DNA of 64,000 nucleotides from an uncultured Clostridia bacterium (GCA_947631925.1 CANRNE010000007.1:1-64000); one strand, 5' to 3'. Positions 42,485 to 51,857 are shown, counted from the first letter of the stretch. Numbers and translations: made by a program. Notes: generated by a model not told the origin, from the letters alone.

Positions 42485-45400
42485 GTTTCTATTCCTTTGA
42501 ACAACTCGGCGGGGAATTTTCGGAGCTCGGCGCCGACCTTACTAAGGGCGTCCCCGCATCCGCATACGGCCTCTCGGACGCCCGCAAATATCTCATTGCG
42601 GCGATGACAAGGGGCCGCATTGTCTATGTGACCGCAGATTCTCTCTCCGCCGCGCGCGCCGCGGCGGCGATTTCCTCTCTTTCGGGCGAAAAAGCCGTCT
42701 TGCTCCCCGCAAAGGACGAGGTTTTGACCTACCGAAACGCGGGCTCCAAGGACGCGCTCTATCGCCGTCTCTCCGCCCTTTCCGACTGGGAAAACGGCGC
42801 GCGAATCCTCGTCACCGACATCGAGGCAACACTTCAGCTTGTCCCCGGAAAAGTCCCCGAAATCTGCCTCGCGGTGGGGGACGAATGCGACTTTTCCAAG
42901 CTCGCGGAGGCGCTCGTTCGCATCGGCTATCGGCGGGAATACGAGGTGAGCGGCAGGGGCGCCTTTGCCGTGCGCGGCGACATCCTCGACATCTTCCCCG
43001 CGGGCGAGGAACACCCCTTGCGCATCGACTTCTTCGGCGACGAGGTGGAGGCGATAAAGCCCTACGACGAGGTGACGGGGGAGCGCTATCCCCGCCGCGA
43101 GTGGGTGCGCATCATCTCCGCAACGGACGTCGTGGAAGGGCCGCATGACAGGGAGAACGTGGAGGCGCAGTTCGAGAAGGAATTCAAGAAGGCGCCCTCC
43201 GCGGAGGCGCTCTCCCGCCTGCGCAAAATTGCCGACGAGACGCTCTCGGGGGATACCATGTCCGACTTTGTCCTCCCCCTTCTCGAAAATTCCCGCTCCT
43301 TTTTCGACCTCGTCCCCGCGGACACGCTTCTCATCTTCGACGAGTGCAAACTCATCACGGACAAGATAGACGGGCTGTACCGCGAGCACGCCGAACGGCA
43401 CAAACTTCTCCTCGAGGGGGGCGAATGCGCCTCCTTCTCCAAGGCGCAGTATATCCCGCAGACTTCCCTCGGTTTCAACGGCCGCAGATGCCTTGCGCTC
43501 TCCGTCTTTCTCGGCGCGGTGCGCCTCTTCGAACCCATGCGGCTGCACGCCTTCACGTCCGTTCCCGCCCGCCGCTATCTCAATTCCCTGCCCGAGCTCG
43601 TGACCGACATGCGCGCTTGGCTGAAGACGGGCTACCGCGTCATTTTGTATGCGGGGAGCGGGGACCGCGTGGAGAAGATTGCCGACCTCTTCAATGAGTC
43701 CGCCATTCCCTTCTCGCGGACGGCGGGAACGAGGCTGGACGCCTTCCGCGGCGCAGCCGTTCTCGCGGATTCCCTCGAAAGCGGCTTTCTCATTCACGAA
43801 TGCAAGCTCGCCGTCATCGGCAGCGGCGACCTCTTCCCCAAGCGTGCGGCGCAAAAGCACATCCGCCGTCGCAGAGGGGACCTCTTCCTCGCGCCCGAGG
43901 TGGGGGACTATGCCGTCCACGAGACGCACGGCATCGGCCGCGTCACGGGTACCAAGAAGATAGAGACGGGGGACGGGGTAAAGGAATACGTCGCCCTCGA
44001 GTACCGTGGCGGGGACACCCTGTACGTTCCCGTCGAACAGATGGACGTCCTGTCCAAATACATGGGCGGGGACGCCCCCGCGCTCTCCAAAATCGGCGGG
44101 GCGGAGTTCGAGCGCGTCAAGGCGCGCGTCCGTGCCTCGCTCAGGAAGATGGCGTTCGATTTGCGGCAGCTGTACGCCGAGCGGCAGGAGCGGCGGGGCT
44201 TTGTCTTCCCCGCATTCCCCGAAGAGATGGAGGAGTTCGAGGCGGCGTTTCCCTATGAGGAGACCCCCGACCAGCTCCGCTCCCTCGAGGAAATCAAGGC
44301 GGACATGTGTTCGGACAAGGTCATGGACAGACTGCTCTGCGGCGACGTCGGATTCGGCAAGACGGAAGTCGCCCTGCGCGCGGCGTATCTCTGCATCCTC
44401 GCGGGGAAGCAGGCCGCCCTGCTCTGCCCGAGCACCGTCCTCTCCGAACAGCACTTCCGCACCGCCTGCGAGCGGATGAACCCCTTCGGTGTGCGCGTCG
44501 CCGCACTCAACCGCTTCCGCACCGAGAGCGAGGTCACAAAGACGCTTGTCAAATTGAAGAGGGGGGAAGTCGACCTCGTCATCGGCACCCACCGCCTTCT
44601 CTCGGACGATGTCGAATTTTCCGACCTCGGACTGCTCATTCTCGACGAAGAGCAGCGCTTCGGCGTCGAGCACAAGGAAAAAATCAAGAATGTCAAGCGC
44701 AACGTGGACTGCCTCACGATGACGGCGACGCCCATTCCGCGCACGCTGCACCTCTCCCTCTCGGGGATTCGCGACATCTCCACCATCCAGACGCCGCCCT
44801 CCGCCCGTCTGCCCGTGCAGACCTACGTCACCGAGGAGACGGAGACGCTCATCCGCGACGCCTGTGTGCGTGAAATCGCACGCAAGGGGCAAATCTTCAT
44901 TCTCTACAACCGCGTGGAGACCATCGCGGAGTTCGCCGCCAAGGTGAAGGCAATCGTCCCCGAGGCGCGCGTCACGATGGCGCACGGCAGAATGGAGCGC
45001 AACCTGCTCGAGAAGAACGTCTTCGGCTTCTATCGCGGGGAATACGACGTCCTCGTCACGACGACCATCATCGAGAACGGGATTGACCTCCCCAACGCCA
45101 ACACCCTCCTCGTCATCGACGCCGACCGCCTCGGCATCGCCCAGCTCTACCAGCTGCGCGGCCGCGTGGGACGGGGGACTCGCCTCGCCCATGCCTACTT
45201 TACCTACAAGCCCGAGCGCATCATGACGGAAAACGCCGCCGAGCGTCTCAAGGCCGTCATGCAGTTCACCGAACTCGGCTCGGGGTTCCGCATCGCCATG
45301 CGCGACCTCGAGATTCGCGGCGCGGGCAACGTGCTCGGCGCCGAACAGCACGGGCAGATGGACAAAGTGGGCTACGAGCTGTATTCCAAGATTCTCAAGG

Positions 45401-45870
45401 AGGAGCTCACGGGACAGAAGCAGGAGAGCGTCGACCTCGACGTCAAGACGACGGCATTCCTTCCCGAGAGCTACATCGAATCCAACGCGGGCCGCATGGA
45501 CTGCTACAAGCAGATTGCGGAAATCCGTTCCGTCGAGGACTACAAGCGGGTGTGCGATTCGATGGAGGAAAATTACGGTCCGCTCCCGCCTCCCGCCCTC
45601 AATCTGCTCGTCATCGCCGTGATGAAGAGCTACGCCTCCGTCCTCCGCGTCAAAAAAGTCTCGGTGGGACCCAAGGGGGGGAGTCTCGAACTTGCGGAAC
45701 TTGCCGTGCTCTCCTCGGCGGGAATGGCGGCGGCGATGCAAAAATACGCGCCCGTCGTCTCCCTCGAAATGACCACCGCGCCCCGCATTCTCTTCCAAAA
45801 TATGGGGTCGAGCGCCAAGACGATGCTCCAAATGACGAGATTTTTGAAATTTGCGGCAAATTTTGAGTAA
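42481..45870 (+). CDS. mfd: Transcription-repair coupling factor Mfd
   Basis: Displaces stalled RNA polymerase and recruits UvrA. 1129 aa, near the normal length. An N-terminal UvrB-like region leads to the RNA-polymerase-interacting domain (DYAVHETHGIGRVTGTKKI, about 475-495). The RecG-like helicase has Walker A GDVGFGKTEVALRAA (about 621) and DEEQ box LILDEEQRFGVEHK (about 722). Motifs MTATPIPRTLHLS and YQLRGRVGRG and a C-terminal TRCF domain follow. Translationally coupled to pth. Confidence 0.97.
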   Translation: MSFYSFEQLGGEFSELGADLTKGVPASAYGLSDARKYLIAAMTRGRIVYVTADSLSAARAAAAISSLSGEKAVLLPAKDEVLTYRNAGSKDALYRRLSALSDWENGARILVTDIEATLQLVPGKVPEICLAVGDECDFSKLAEALVRIGYRREYEVSGRGAFAVRGDILDIFPAGEEHPLRIDFFGDEVEAIKPYDEVTGERYPRREWVRIISATDVVEGPHDRENVEAQFEKEFKKAPSAEALSRLRKIADETLSGDTMSDFVLPLLENSRSFFDLVPADTLLIFDECKLITDKIDGLYREHAERHKLLLEGGECASFSKAQYIPQTSLGFNGRRCLALSVFLGAVRLFEPMRLHAFTSVPARRYLNSLPELVTDMRAWLKTGYRVILYAGSGDRVEKIADLFNESAIPFSRTAGTRLDAFRGAAVLADSLESGFLIHECKLAVIGSGDLFPKRAAQKHIRRRRGDLFLAPEVGDYAVHETHGIGRVTGTKKIETGDGVKEYVALEYRGGDTLYVPVEQMDVLSKYMGGDAPALSKIGGAEFERVKARVRASLRKMAFDLRQLYAERQERRGFVFPAFPEEMEEFEAAFPYEETPDQLRSLEEIKADMCSDKVMDRLLCGDVGFGKTEVALRAAYLCILAGKQAALLCPSTVLSEQHFRTACERMNPFGVRVAALNRFRTESEVTKTLVKLKRGEVDLVIGTHRLLSDDVEFSDLGLLILDEEQRFGVEHKEKIKNVKRNVDCLTMTATPIPRTLHLSLSGIRDISTIQTPPSARLPVQTYVTEETETLIRDACVREIARKGQIFILYNRVETIAEFAAKVKAIVPEARVTMAHGRMERNLLEKNVFGFYRGEYDVLVTTTIIENGIDLPNANTLLVIDADRLGIAQLYQLRGRVGRGTRLAHAYFTYKPERIMTENAAERLKAVMQFTELGSGFRIAMRDLEIRGAGNVLGAEQHGQMDKVGYELYSKILKEELTGQKQESVDLDVKTTAFLPESYIESNAGRMDCYKQIAEIRSVEDYKRVCDSMEENYGPLPPPALNLLVIAVMKSYASVLRVKKVSVGPKGGSLELAELAVLSSAGMAAAMQKYAPVVSLEMTTAPRILFQNMGSSAKTMLQMTRFLKFAANFE

Positions 45871-45887
45871 TTTTCCCCGCGAATTAT

Positions 45888-45916
45888 TTGCACATTTCCG
45901 CAAAATGCGTTATAAT
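45888..45916 (+). promoter_or_regulatory. Sigma-A promoter of the PPIase-like lipoprotein gene
   Basis: TTGCAC (45888-45893), 17-bp spacer, TATAAT (45911-45916). The leader contains a GCGCGC-TTTTTT-GCGCGC hairpin and an AAGGAG SD. Confidence 0.88.
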
Positions 45917-45989
45917 GGATAAAGCGACGAAATCGGGGCGCGCTTTTTTGCGCGCACGCGAAACACAGAAATACAGCCAAGGAGTTGTT

Positions 45990-48170
45990 ATGAAGAAGAC
46001 ACAGAAAGCATTGGCAGTCGGAGTAGCGGCAGTCCTCGCCTGCGGGACGCTCGCGGGCTGCGATGCACTCACGACCACCGACAGCGTGAAGGACTACGCA
46101 CAGATTATCGCCACCGTGGACATCCGCGACAGCGAGAACTTCACTACGGAATTCGGTGCGGACTGCAAGGACTTTATCCTGCCCTCCGAGATTACCAAGC
46201 AGGAGATGGCAGCAAGCTTTATTTCCAACTACAGCTATCTCGCCCAGTACGGCTATGACGTCTCCGACATCTTCGACATGATTGCCGAATCCCTTGCCGA
46301 GCGGCAGGTCCGCGTGCAGTATGCGGTAGCCAAGCTCGCCCACATGTATCTCACGGCGACGGAGGACAAGACCTCCTACGCCGACGGCGATGCGGCGGCA
46401 TACAAGGCCGCAACACAGGGGAAGACGGGCGAAGAGGCGCGGGTCGCCTCCCTCGAGTTCTTCCTCACCGACGACGAGGCGGCGAAGGCGAAGTACGACG
46501 TGCGCGTCTCCGTCAACAGCTCCCTCGACAGCGCGGAGCAAAGCTTCATCAACGCCACGGACGACGATGACAGCTCTTCCGACTCCGTCCGCACGCTCCC
46601 CACGGGGGCAGACACCGAGAACGAAGATTACTTCGTCGGAAAGCCCGGGGAAGACGGCAATGAGAAGGGATACGCCATCTACACGGGACTTCCCGCCCAG
46701 CTCACGAACAACGAATACGAGCCGCAGGACGGCTCCACGCTCACCACGCGCAAGAAGGCATACAACCGCTTTGTCGCGAGCCTGCGCGCCAACAGCATGC
46801 TCGGCGCCTCCGAAGAGACGGTGGACGTCGAGACGACTTCTTATTTCTATCTCCAGCTCCGCTCCCAGTATGAGACGGCCATCTTAAACAAGGTGGACGA
46901 CATCCTCACCGAGGAAGCGGAAAAAGGCCTCAGCCAAACCTTCGCCGAGAAGACCTTCAACGAGACGCTCGCCGCCCAGAAGGAGAAGTTCGAGGACTAC
47001 TCCGCCTTCGAAACCGACTTCAACGGCATCTCCGACAGCTCCTTAATCCTTGCAACCAACGACAGAAATTACGGCTACGTCATCAACATCCTTCTTCCCT
47101 TCTCCACCGCGCAGAGCCAGCAGCTCACCGACGCCACGGCGGACAAGGGCGGCAAGGGCGACAAGTTCGCCACCCGCCAGAAGCTCCTCGAAAAGATTAT
47201 CGCGACCGACCAGCGCGGCACGTGGTTTACGGGGAGCGACGACCTCTCCTTCGTGTCGACGGACGCCTACACGGGCGACGTGGCGACGAGAGACCGCCTC
47301 TTCTTCGAGAACAGCCTGACCAAGTCGGGCGAGGGCGAAAAGTACGAGGCCATCAAGAACTACTACGGCAAGTACACCTACAACGGCACCGCAACGGCCA
47401 AAGAGGAGGACGGCAAGACGACGTACACCTTAAAGCCCGCGCGCATCGACATCGACGGGTTCCTCTCCGAGATGCAGAACTACCTCGGCTATGCGAAGGA
47501 CGGAAGCGGCAACGCGCTTCAGGTCAGCTTCGACAATGGGTTCACTCCCGCAGGCGACCATTCGGCATACTTTGCAAAGGACTCCTTCACCTTCACCGAC
47601 ACCGCAGACGGGCACAAGAAGGGGGACGTCGATTACTCCCAATTCGTCTATGCGAGCGGCAAGGTGAGCGGCACTACCGCCTTCGACGCCAACAAGATGT
47701 TCGTCAAGGGCTCTTGGGAGAACACCGCATTCTCGGTTATAAACGAGCTCTCGTTTGCGTATAATACGGATACGGCGGGTCTCAACACCTATCTCGGTTA
47801 CATGATTTCCCCGTACAAGACCTCTTTCATGGCGGAATTCGAGTACGCGGCACAGCAAGTCGTCGCCAAGGGCGCGGGCAACTTCATCGTCATTCCCACC
47901 GACTACGGCTGGCACATCATCTACTGCACCTTCTCGTTTGCGGACATGGCAACGGATGCGACGACGCCTTACACCTTCGATTACGAAGCGCGCAAGGGCG
48001 GCTCTTCGGAGCAGGAGAACAGCTTCTCCTACCTCTACTTCGAGGCGCTCAAGACGCAGGCGGTCAACAGCTACCTGTCCGAGTCGCAGTCCAAGGTGCG
48101 CAACGACTACTATGCCGACGGCACCCACCTCATCGAAGAGGCCTTCGCGGACCTCAAGAACCTCGGTTAA
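45990..48170 (+). CDS. Large PpiC/SurA-like peptidyl-prolyl isomerase lipoprotein, 726 aa
   Basis: The lipoprotein signal ends LAGC with Cys24, so the protein is anchored outside the membrane. The N-terminal part (ITKQEMAASFISNYSYLAQ, long helices to about 115) resembles the SurA/PrsA chaperone helix region. Near 635-645 the segment FIVIPTDYGWHIIYCTF matches the final strand and conserved GxHI(I) of parvulin domains. The position directly downstream of mfd is also where clostridial genomes often carry a PrsA-like foldase. At 726 aa it is more than twice the length of a standard PrsA (about 300 aa), with long acidic insertions (SFINATDDDDSSSDS), so much of the middle is unassigned and the catalytic domain may be degenerate. 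Confidence 0.68.
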   Translation: MKKTQKALAVGVAAVLACGTLAGCDALTTTDSVKDYAQIIATVDIRDSENFTTEFGADCKDFILPSEITKQEMAASFISNYSYLAQYGYDVSDIFDMIAESLAERQVRVQYAVAKLAHMYLTATEDKTSYADGDAAAYKAATQGKTGEEARVASLEFFLTDDEAAKAKYDVRVSVNSSLDSAEQSFINATDDDDSSSDSVRTLPTGADTENEDYFVGKPGEDGNEKGYAIYTGLPAQLTNNEYEPQDGSTLTTRKKAYNRFVASLRANSMLGASEETVDVETTSYFYLQLRSQYETAILNKVDDILTEEAEKGLSQTFAEKTFNETLAAQKEKFEDYSAFETDFNGISDSSLILATNDRNYGYVINILLPFSTAQSQQLTDATADKGGKGDKFATRQKLLEKIIATDQRGTWFTGSDDLSFVSTDAYTGDVATRDRLFFENSLTKSGEGEKYEAIKNYYGKYTYNGTATAKEEDGKTTYTLKPARIDIDGFLSEMQNYLGYAKDGSGNALQVSFDNGFTPAGDHSAYFAKDSFTFTDTADGHKKGDVDYSQFVYASGKVSGTTAFDANKMFVKGSWENTAFSVINELSFAYNTDTAGLNTYLGYMISPYKTSFMAEFEYAAQQVVAKGAGNFIVIPTDYGWHIIYCTFSFADMATDATTPYTFDYEARKGGSSEQENSFSYLYFEALKTQAVNSYLSESQSKVRNDYYADGTHLIEEAFADLKNLG

Positions 48171-48194
48171 TCCACGCACCCGCCGCGGGTGCCG

Positions 48195-48992
48195 ATGAGA
48201 TTTATCCTCTATTGTATTTTCCTCGGAGCGGTGCAGGGACTCACAGAGTTCCTGCCCGTTTCTTCAAGCGGACATCTCGTCCTGCTCGAGCGGCTGCTCG
48301 GCGTATCCTTTTCGGGCGGAAGCATGACCTTTCTCAACCTCATGCTCCACCTCGGGACGCTGCTGGCGGTCGTTATTTCCTACCGAAAAGAGATTGCCGC
48401 ACTCTTCAAAACACCGAAAAAGATCCTCCTTCTCGGCGTTGCGACCCTGCCCGCGGCGGCCGCGGGACTGCTCTTCGGGGACGCCGTCGACGGCCTGTTT
48501 GCGGGGGAATGGGGGAGCCTCCTTCTCGCATGTTCCTTTTTTGTTACGGCGTGCCTGCTGTTTGTCTGCGGGAAAGTGAGGCGAAAGCCGCGCGCGTTCG
48601 GCATGCGGCAGACGGTGGCGATGGGGCTCATGCAGGCGGTCGCAATCTTCCCGGGAATCTCGCGGAGCGGCTCCACGATTGCGGCGGGAACGCTCGCGGG
48701 AGCGGACTCCGAAGAGGCGTCGACGTTCTCCTTTCTGATGAGCATTCCCATCATCCTCGGTGGCTTCTTCGTCGGACTGCTCGGCGCGCTCACAAAGGGC
48801 TCTTCCTCGGGCATGGGTGCCTCGGATATCGTCGGAGTACTCCTCGGCGTCGCCGTCTCCGCGGGGTTCGGCATGGCGTCGCTCCGCCTCATGAAGAAGC
48901 TCGCACGGCACGGAAATTACAAGTGGTTTTCGCTCTATCTGTGCCTTCTCGCCGCCGCGGTGCTCTGCCTGCATTGTTTCGGGCGCGTATAA
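48195..48992 (+). CDS. uppP: Undecaprenyl-diphosphatase UppP (BacA)
   Basis: Recycles the lipid carrier for cell-wall synthesis and confers bacitracin tolerance. 265 aa, about eight membrane helices. The two catalytic motifs are GLTEFLPVSSSGHL (about 15-28) and FPGISRSGSTIAAG. ATG 48195 is used; a GTG two codons upstream is possible. Neither has a strong SD, and a CACCCGC/GCGGGTG hairpin precedes the start. Confidence 0.95.
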   Translation: MRFILYCIFLGAVQGLTEFLPVSSSGHLVLLERLLGVSFSGGSMTFLNLMLHLGTLLAVVISYRKEIAALFKTPKKILLLGVATLPAAAAGLLFGDAVDGLFAGEWGSLLLACSFFVTACLLFVCGKVRRKPRAFGMRQTVAMGLMQAVAIFPGISRSGSTIAAGTLAGADSEEASTFSFLMSIPIILGGFFVGLLGALTKGSSSGMGASDIVGVLLGVAVSAGFGMASLRLMKKLARHGNYKWFSLYLCLLAAAVLCLHCFGRV

Positions 48993-49034
48993 AGATTTCC
49001 CCGCCGCGCATACTGCAGGTACGGAGGTAAAACC

Positions 49035-49187
49035 ATGAAACTCAATTGCGGTGACGTCTGCCCCAAGACGGGCGCGTACAAAGTCGTGGACAGAAACGGC
49101 AAAGTCGTGAACACCGTCTATGTCGGCGAGGGCGAAACGATGCCCCCCACACAGTATTCCGACTGTCATTACGAATCCGACTTTTGA
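49035..49187 (+). CDS. YjzC-like small Cys-containing protein, 50 aa
   Basis: Starts MKLNCGDVCPKTGAYKVVDR and has GEGETMPPTQYSDCHYE near the C-terminus. The layout (G..CPKTG.Y, a short beta hairpin with NGKVV, then MPPTQ) resembles the YjzC-type small proteins of Firmicutes, here with three Cys residues that could bind metal. Function unknown. Strong GGAGG SD. An ATA-N17-CATA arrangement lies upstream (about 48990-49012), but the last T of the sigma-E box is missing, so sporulation control is only a suggestion. Confidence 0.72.
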   Translation: MKLNCGDVCPKTGAYKVVDRNGKVVNTVYVGEGETMPPTQYSDCHYESDF

Positions 49188-49192
49188 CGGGG

Positions 49193-49222
49193 AAGCGCCG
49201 CGGCATTTGCCGCGGCGCTTTT
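49193..49222 (+). terminator. Terminator of uppP and the YjzC-like gene
   Basis: A 13-bp GC-rich stem (49193-49205 with 49208-49220), 2-base loop, then T residues. Confidence 0.88.
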
Positions 49223-49272
49223 GCACTTCTTTTTTCTGCCCTGCATAGCATGATAAAAAACGAGAGGTGGAT

Positions 49273-49746
49273 ATGGAAGTCAAACGGGATGTCAAGTCGC
49301 TCCGCACGGTCTCTTCTGCCTATGCGGGCCGCAGCGGGCTCCTCACGGCCGTACTGCAGTATTTTTATCAGGCAATCGCGCTCGCAGACACCGACGAGGC
49401 GCTGTCGCGCGAGTTCGAACGGTTGGGAGGGGAGAAGCTCCGCCAGCTCTTCCGCCTCGGCAGTCTCATCGCAAAGTTGGGCGCAAGTCCCGTCTTCACG
49501 ACGCTCCCGCCCTTCCCCGTCTCCTACTTTTCCGCCTCCTGCGTGGAATACGGAAAGACGCCCGCAAGCATGCTCGCGGCGGATTTTGCGATGGAGAGCA
49601 ACCTTACGGAGAAGTTTTGCACGATTTCGGAGGAGCTCGAGGACCCCGCCGCGCTCGCCGTCATCAAGGACATTTCAGAGGAGACGAAGGGGCATCTTGC
49701 CGCGGTGCGGAGGCAAATGAAGCGTCTTCAGACTTCTCCGGCATAA
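49273..49746 (+). CDS. Ferritin-like domain protein, 157 aa
   Basis: Four predicted long helices arranged as in ferritin-like proteins: SGLLTAVLQYFYQAIALAD, EFERLGGEKLRQLFRLGSLI, ASMLAADFAMESNLTEKF and LAVIKDISEETKGHLAAVRRQ. Helices 3 and 4 keep E..N...F and E..GH-type positions. In the first helix pair the usual metal-binding Glu and ExxH positions are replaced (GLLTAV, GGEKLRQ), so a complete di-iron site is unlikely. The overall look is of the small ferritin-like or CotJC-related proteins of clostridia. ATG 49273 follows GAGAGG at five bases; a GTG two codons upstream is the alternative. The last 83 bases overlap the convergent gene. Confidence 0.65.
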   Translation: MEVKRDVKSLRTVSSAYAGRSGLLTAVLQYFYQAIALADTDEALSREFERLGGEKLRQLFRLGSLIAKLGASPVFTTLPPFPVSYFSASCVEYGKTPASMLAADFAMESNLTEKFCTISEELEDPAALAVIKDISEETKGHLAAVRRQMKRLQTSPA

Positions 49747-50446
49747 ATTTCCAGTACCGTACGGGCATGTAGCCGCGCATCTGGCGGAGCCGCTCGCGGG
49801 AGGGGAGGTTGACGCTCTTGTAGTACTTCTTCCAGAGAGACTGCCAGCCCGCCTCATCCGCAGAGAGAATAATTTCCGCCTTTTCGAGGGGCGCGAGGAA
49901 GGTGTTCTGCCCGTCATAGACGGCAGCCTTTCCCCGCCGCACGTCGTGAATGACGAAGGGATAGCCGGTGAGGCGGGAGCGGAAGTGCGGCACCAACAGG
50001 TCGCAGATGTCGTTGTCGGGCGAAATGGGGGCGTACATAGCCCCGCTCGCGCATTCGAGAAAGCGCAAAAACCCGTGCATGCGGTGAATCTCGAATTCCA
50101 CCCGCCGCATGCTCTCCGTCGCCGCGATGACGGCATCCTCCGCCAACATCTTTCGGACGGGCGCGCCGTATGCCGCAATCATCCGCATATAGTTGTATGC
50201 GACCGCATCCCTGTCCTCCGCCCCGCTGCGAAGGAGCAAGTCGAGGTCGTGCATGCAGTCCTTGTCGAGTTCGAGAAGCCGCGCCTCCGCACGGGCGGCC
50301 CGCGCCTTGTCCGCCCGCACGAACGCCGTCCGCTGGCCCAGTCCGAGCTGGTGATTCCCGCTCGTGAGCACGGCATCCTCATCAGGATAGGCGAGCAGGA
50401 ACGCCGTCAAAAAAGCCTCTTTACTGCCGTCATAGAAGTAAATCAT
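49664..50446 (-). CDS. TIGR03915-family putative DNA metabolism protein, 260 aa
   Basis: The N-terminal YFYDGSKEAFLTAFLLAY, HRMHGFLRFLECASGAMYAP, LLVPHFRSRLTGYPFVIHDV and WQSLWKKYYKSVNLPSRERL blocks match the family that always accompanies the TIGR03916 radical SAM protein. In some lineages the family is linked to uracil-DNA glycosylase domains, hence the DNA-metabolism label; the reaction is unknown. The start overlaps the radical SAM stop by 4 bases. The C-terminal tail (SEDASFASAPRQDAPSSPLK) is disordered and lies opposite the ferritin-like gene. Confidence 0.9.
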   Translation of the reverse strand: MIYFYDGSKEAFLTAFLLAYPDEDAVLTSGNHQLGLGQRTAFVRADKARAARAEARLLELDKDCMHDLDLLLRSGAEDRDAVAYNYMRMIAAYGAPVRKMLAEDAVIAATESMRRVEFEIHRMHGFLRFLECASGAMYAPISPDNDICDLLVPHFRSRLTGYPFVIHDVRRGKAAVYDGQNTFLAPLEKAEIILSADEAGWQSLWKKYYKSVNLPSRERLRQMRGYMPVRYWKFMPEKSEDASFASAPRQDAPSSPLKCP

Positions 50447-51678
50447 AATTCCCCCGTGAGCGCGGACTGCGCCGCCATGCTTTCAAAGGTGCTCATCTGC
50501 ACACCCGTGCCCTTTTCCGCGAGCAGTCCCTTGATTGCAGCTTCCCGTCCGCCGAAATATTTCCCGCCCGCCGTGATGAAATGACGGGCATTTTTCATGG
50601 CTATCTTCATCCTTTTCAAGTCCTCGAAGGTGAGGCGGGTGTACCGTCTCGCCTCTAAAATTTTATACGCGCTCCTCGCCCCGATGCCGGGCACGCGCAG
50701 CAGCATCTCGAGGGGCGCCGTGTTGATTTCCACGGGAAAGAGCTGCATGTGCCGCAGCGCCCAGCTGCACTTCGGGTCGTATTCGAGGGAGAGGTTCCCG
50801 TCCTCTTCGACAATCTCCTCCACGTCAAATCCGTAGAAGCGGAGCAGCCAGTCCGCCTGATAGAGGCGGTGCTCCCGCATCGGCCCCGCGGCAATATCGG
50901 GCAGAAGGGAGTCATGCACGACGGGCACATAGGAGGAATAGTACACCCGCTTCAGCCCCGTCTTGCGGTATAAACTCTGCGTGAGCCGCAGAATCTGTCC
51001 GTCGGGCTCGGGCGACGCCCCGACGATGAGCTGCGTCGTCTGTCCCGCGGGCAGGAAGTGTCCCTTGCGCTTTTCCTCCCGAAATTGCAGTTTTTCGCGC
51101 TGTAACTGCCGCATGGGGAGGAGCACGCTCTCCTTCGACTTCTGCGGGGCGAGAAGTTTCAAACTCTGCTCCGAGGGAAGTTCGATGTTATAGCTCATGC
51201 GGTCGGCGTACTTCGCCGCCTCATGCACGAGCCGCTCGTCCGCATGGGGGATGCCCTTAAGATGGATATATCCGTAAAATTTATACTCCGTGCGCAGCTT
51301 CTTCACGGTGAGAAGGAGCTGTTCCATCGTGTAGTCGGGGGAGATGTGCACCGCCGAGGAGAGGAAGAGTCCCTCGATGTAGTTGCGCTTGTAGAAGTCG
51401 ATGACGAGCTCACAAATCTCCTCGGGCGTCGCCGTGGTGCGGGGGACGTCCGCATCCGCGCGGGAGGGACAGTACTTGCAGCGGAAGAGGCAGTCGTTGG
51501 AGAGCAAAATTTTCAGCAGGGAGATGCACCGCCCGTCGGGCGTGAAGGAATGACAGCACCCCGACGCATAGCCGTTCCCGATGCCGCCCTCATTTCTTCT
51601 TCCGCTCCCCGAGGAGGAGCACGAGACGTCGTATTTCGCGCTCTCCGTCAGAATTTTCAGCTTCTCTTCCGAAATCAT
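50443..51678 (-). CDS. TIGR03916-family radical SAM protein (putative DNA modification/repair), probably leaderless
   Basis: A radical SAM enzyme of 411 aa. The 4Fe-4S-binding CxxxCxxC is C63-LFR-C67-KY-C70. Upstream Cys residues (Cys20, Cys41, Cys42, Cys51) may bind a further cluster. The C-terminus has a helix-hairpin-helix DNA-binding motif LLRVPGIGARSAYKILEAR. This combination defines the family, which is encoded with TIGR03915; a role in DNA base modification or repair is proposed in the family name but no substrate is known to me. ATG 51678 stands six bases after the -10 box with only GGGG in between. Confidence 0.92.
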   Translation of the reverse strand: MISEEKLKILTESAKYDVSCSSSGSGRRNEGGIGNGYASGCCHSFTPDGRCISLLKILLSNDCLFRCKYCPSRADADVPRTTATPEEICELVIDFYKRNYIEGLFLSSAVHISPDYTMEQLLLTVKKLRTEYKFYGYIHLKGIPHADERLVHEAAKYADRMSYNIELPSEQSLKLLAPQKSKESVLLPMRQLQREKLQFREEKRKGHFLPAGQTTQLIVGASPEPDGQILRLTQSLYRKTGLKRVYYSSYVPVVHDSLLPDIAAGPMREHRLYQADWLLRFYGFDVEEIVEEDGNLSLEYDPKCSWALRHMQLFPVEINTAPLEMLLRVPGIGARSAYKILEARRYTRLTFEDLKRMKIAMKNARHFITAGGKYFGGREAAIKGLLAEKGTGVQMSTFESMAAQSALTGEL

Positions 51679-51684
51679 ATCCCC

Positions 51685-51713
51685 ATTTTAGCACAAATGT
51701 TCGGATAAGTCAA
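51685..51713 (-). promoter_or_regulatory. Sigma-A promoter with start codon at +1
   Basis: Minus strand: TTGACT (51713-51708), 17-bp spacer, TAAAAT (51690-51685), six bases, ATG 51678. Confidence 0.85.
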
Positions 51714-51754
51714 ACGTTTGTTCTTTGTTTTTTGAGAGGAAGAGGAAATTTTTC

Positions 51755-51783
51755 TTGACCTGCGCGCCCAAAACGGGTATAAT
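51755..51783 (+). promoter_or_regulatory. Sigma-A promoter of the two-component operon
   Basis: TTGACC (51755-51760), 17-bp spacer, TATAAT (51778-51783), with a leader of about 70 bases and a GGGAGGG SD. Confidence 0.85.
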
Positions 51784-51857
51784 AACAGTATAAAACATTT
51801 GAAAGACGAAGTTTTCGGCGGGGATGCCCGACTATCGGAACAAGGGAGGGAAAAACG

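Noticed and set aside
42382..45903. An 1173-codon open frame antisense to mfd
   Set aside because: Mfd motifs are complete on the plus strand; the antisense product is Arg/His/Gly/Glu-rich noise.
49223..49272. A sigma-G-like CATGATA box before the ferritin-like gene
   Set aside because: No matching -35 element at a proper distance could be found.
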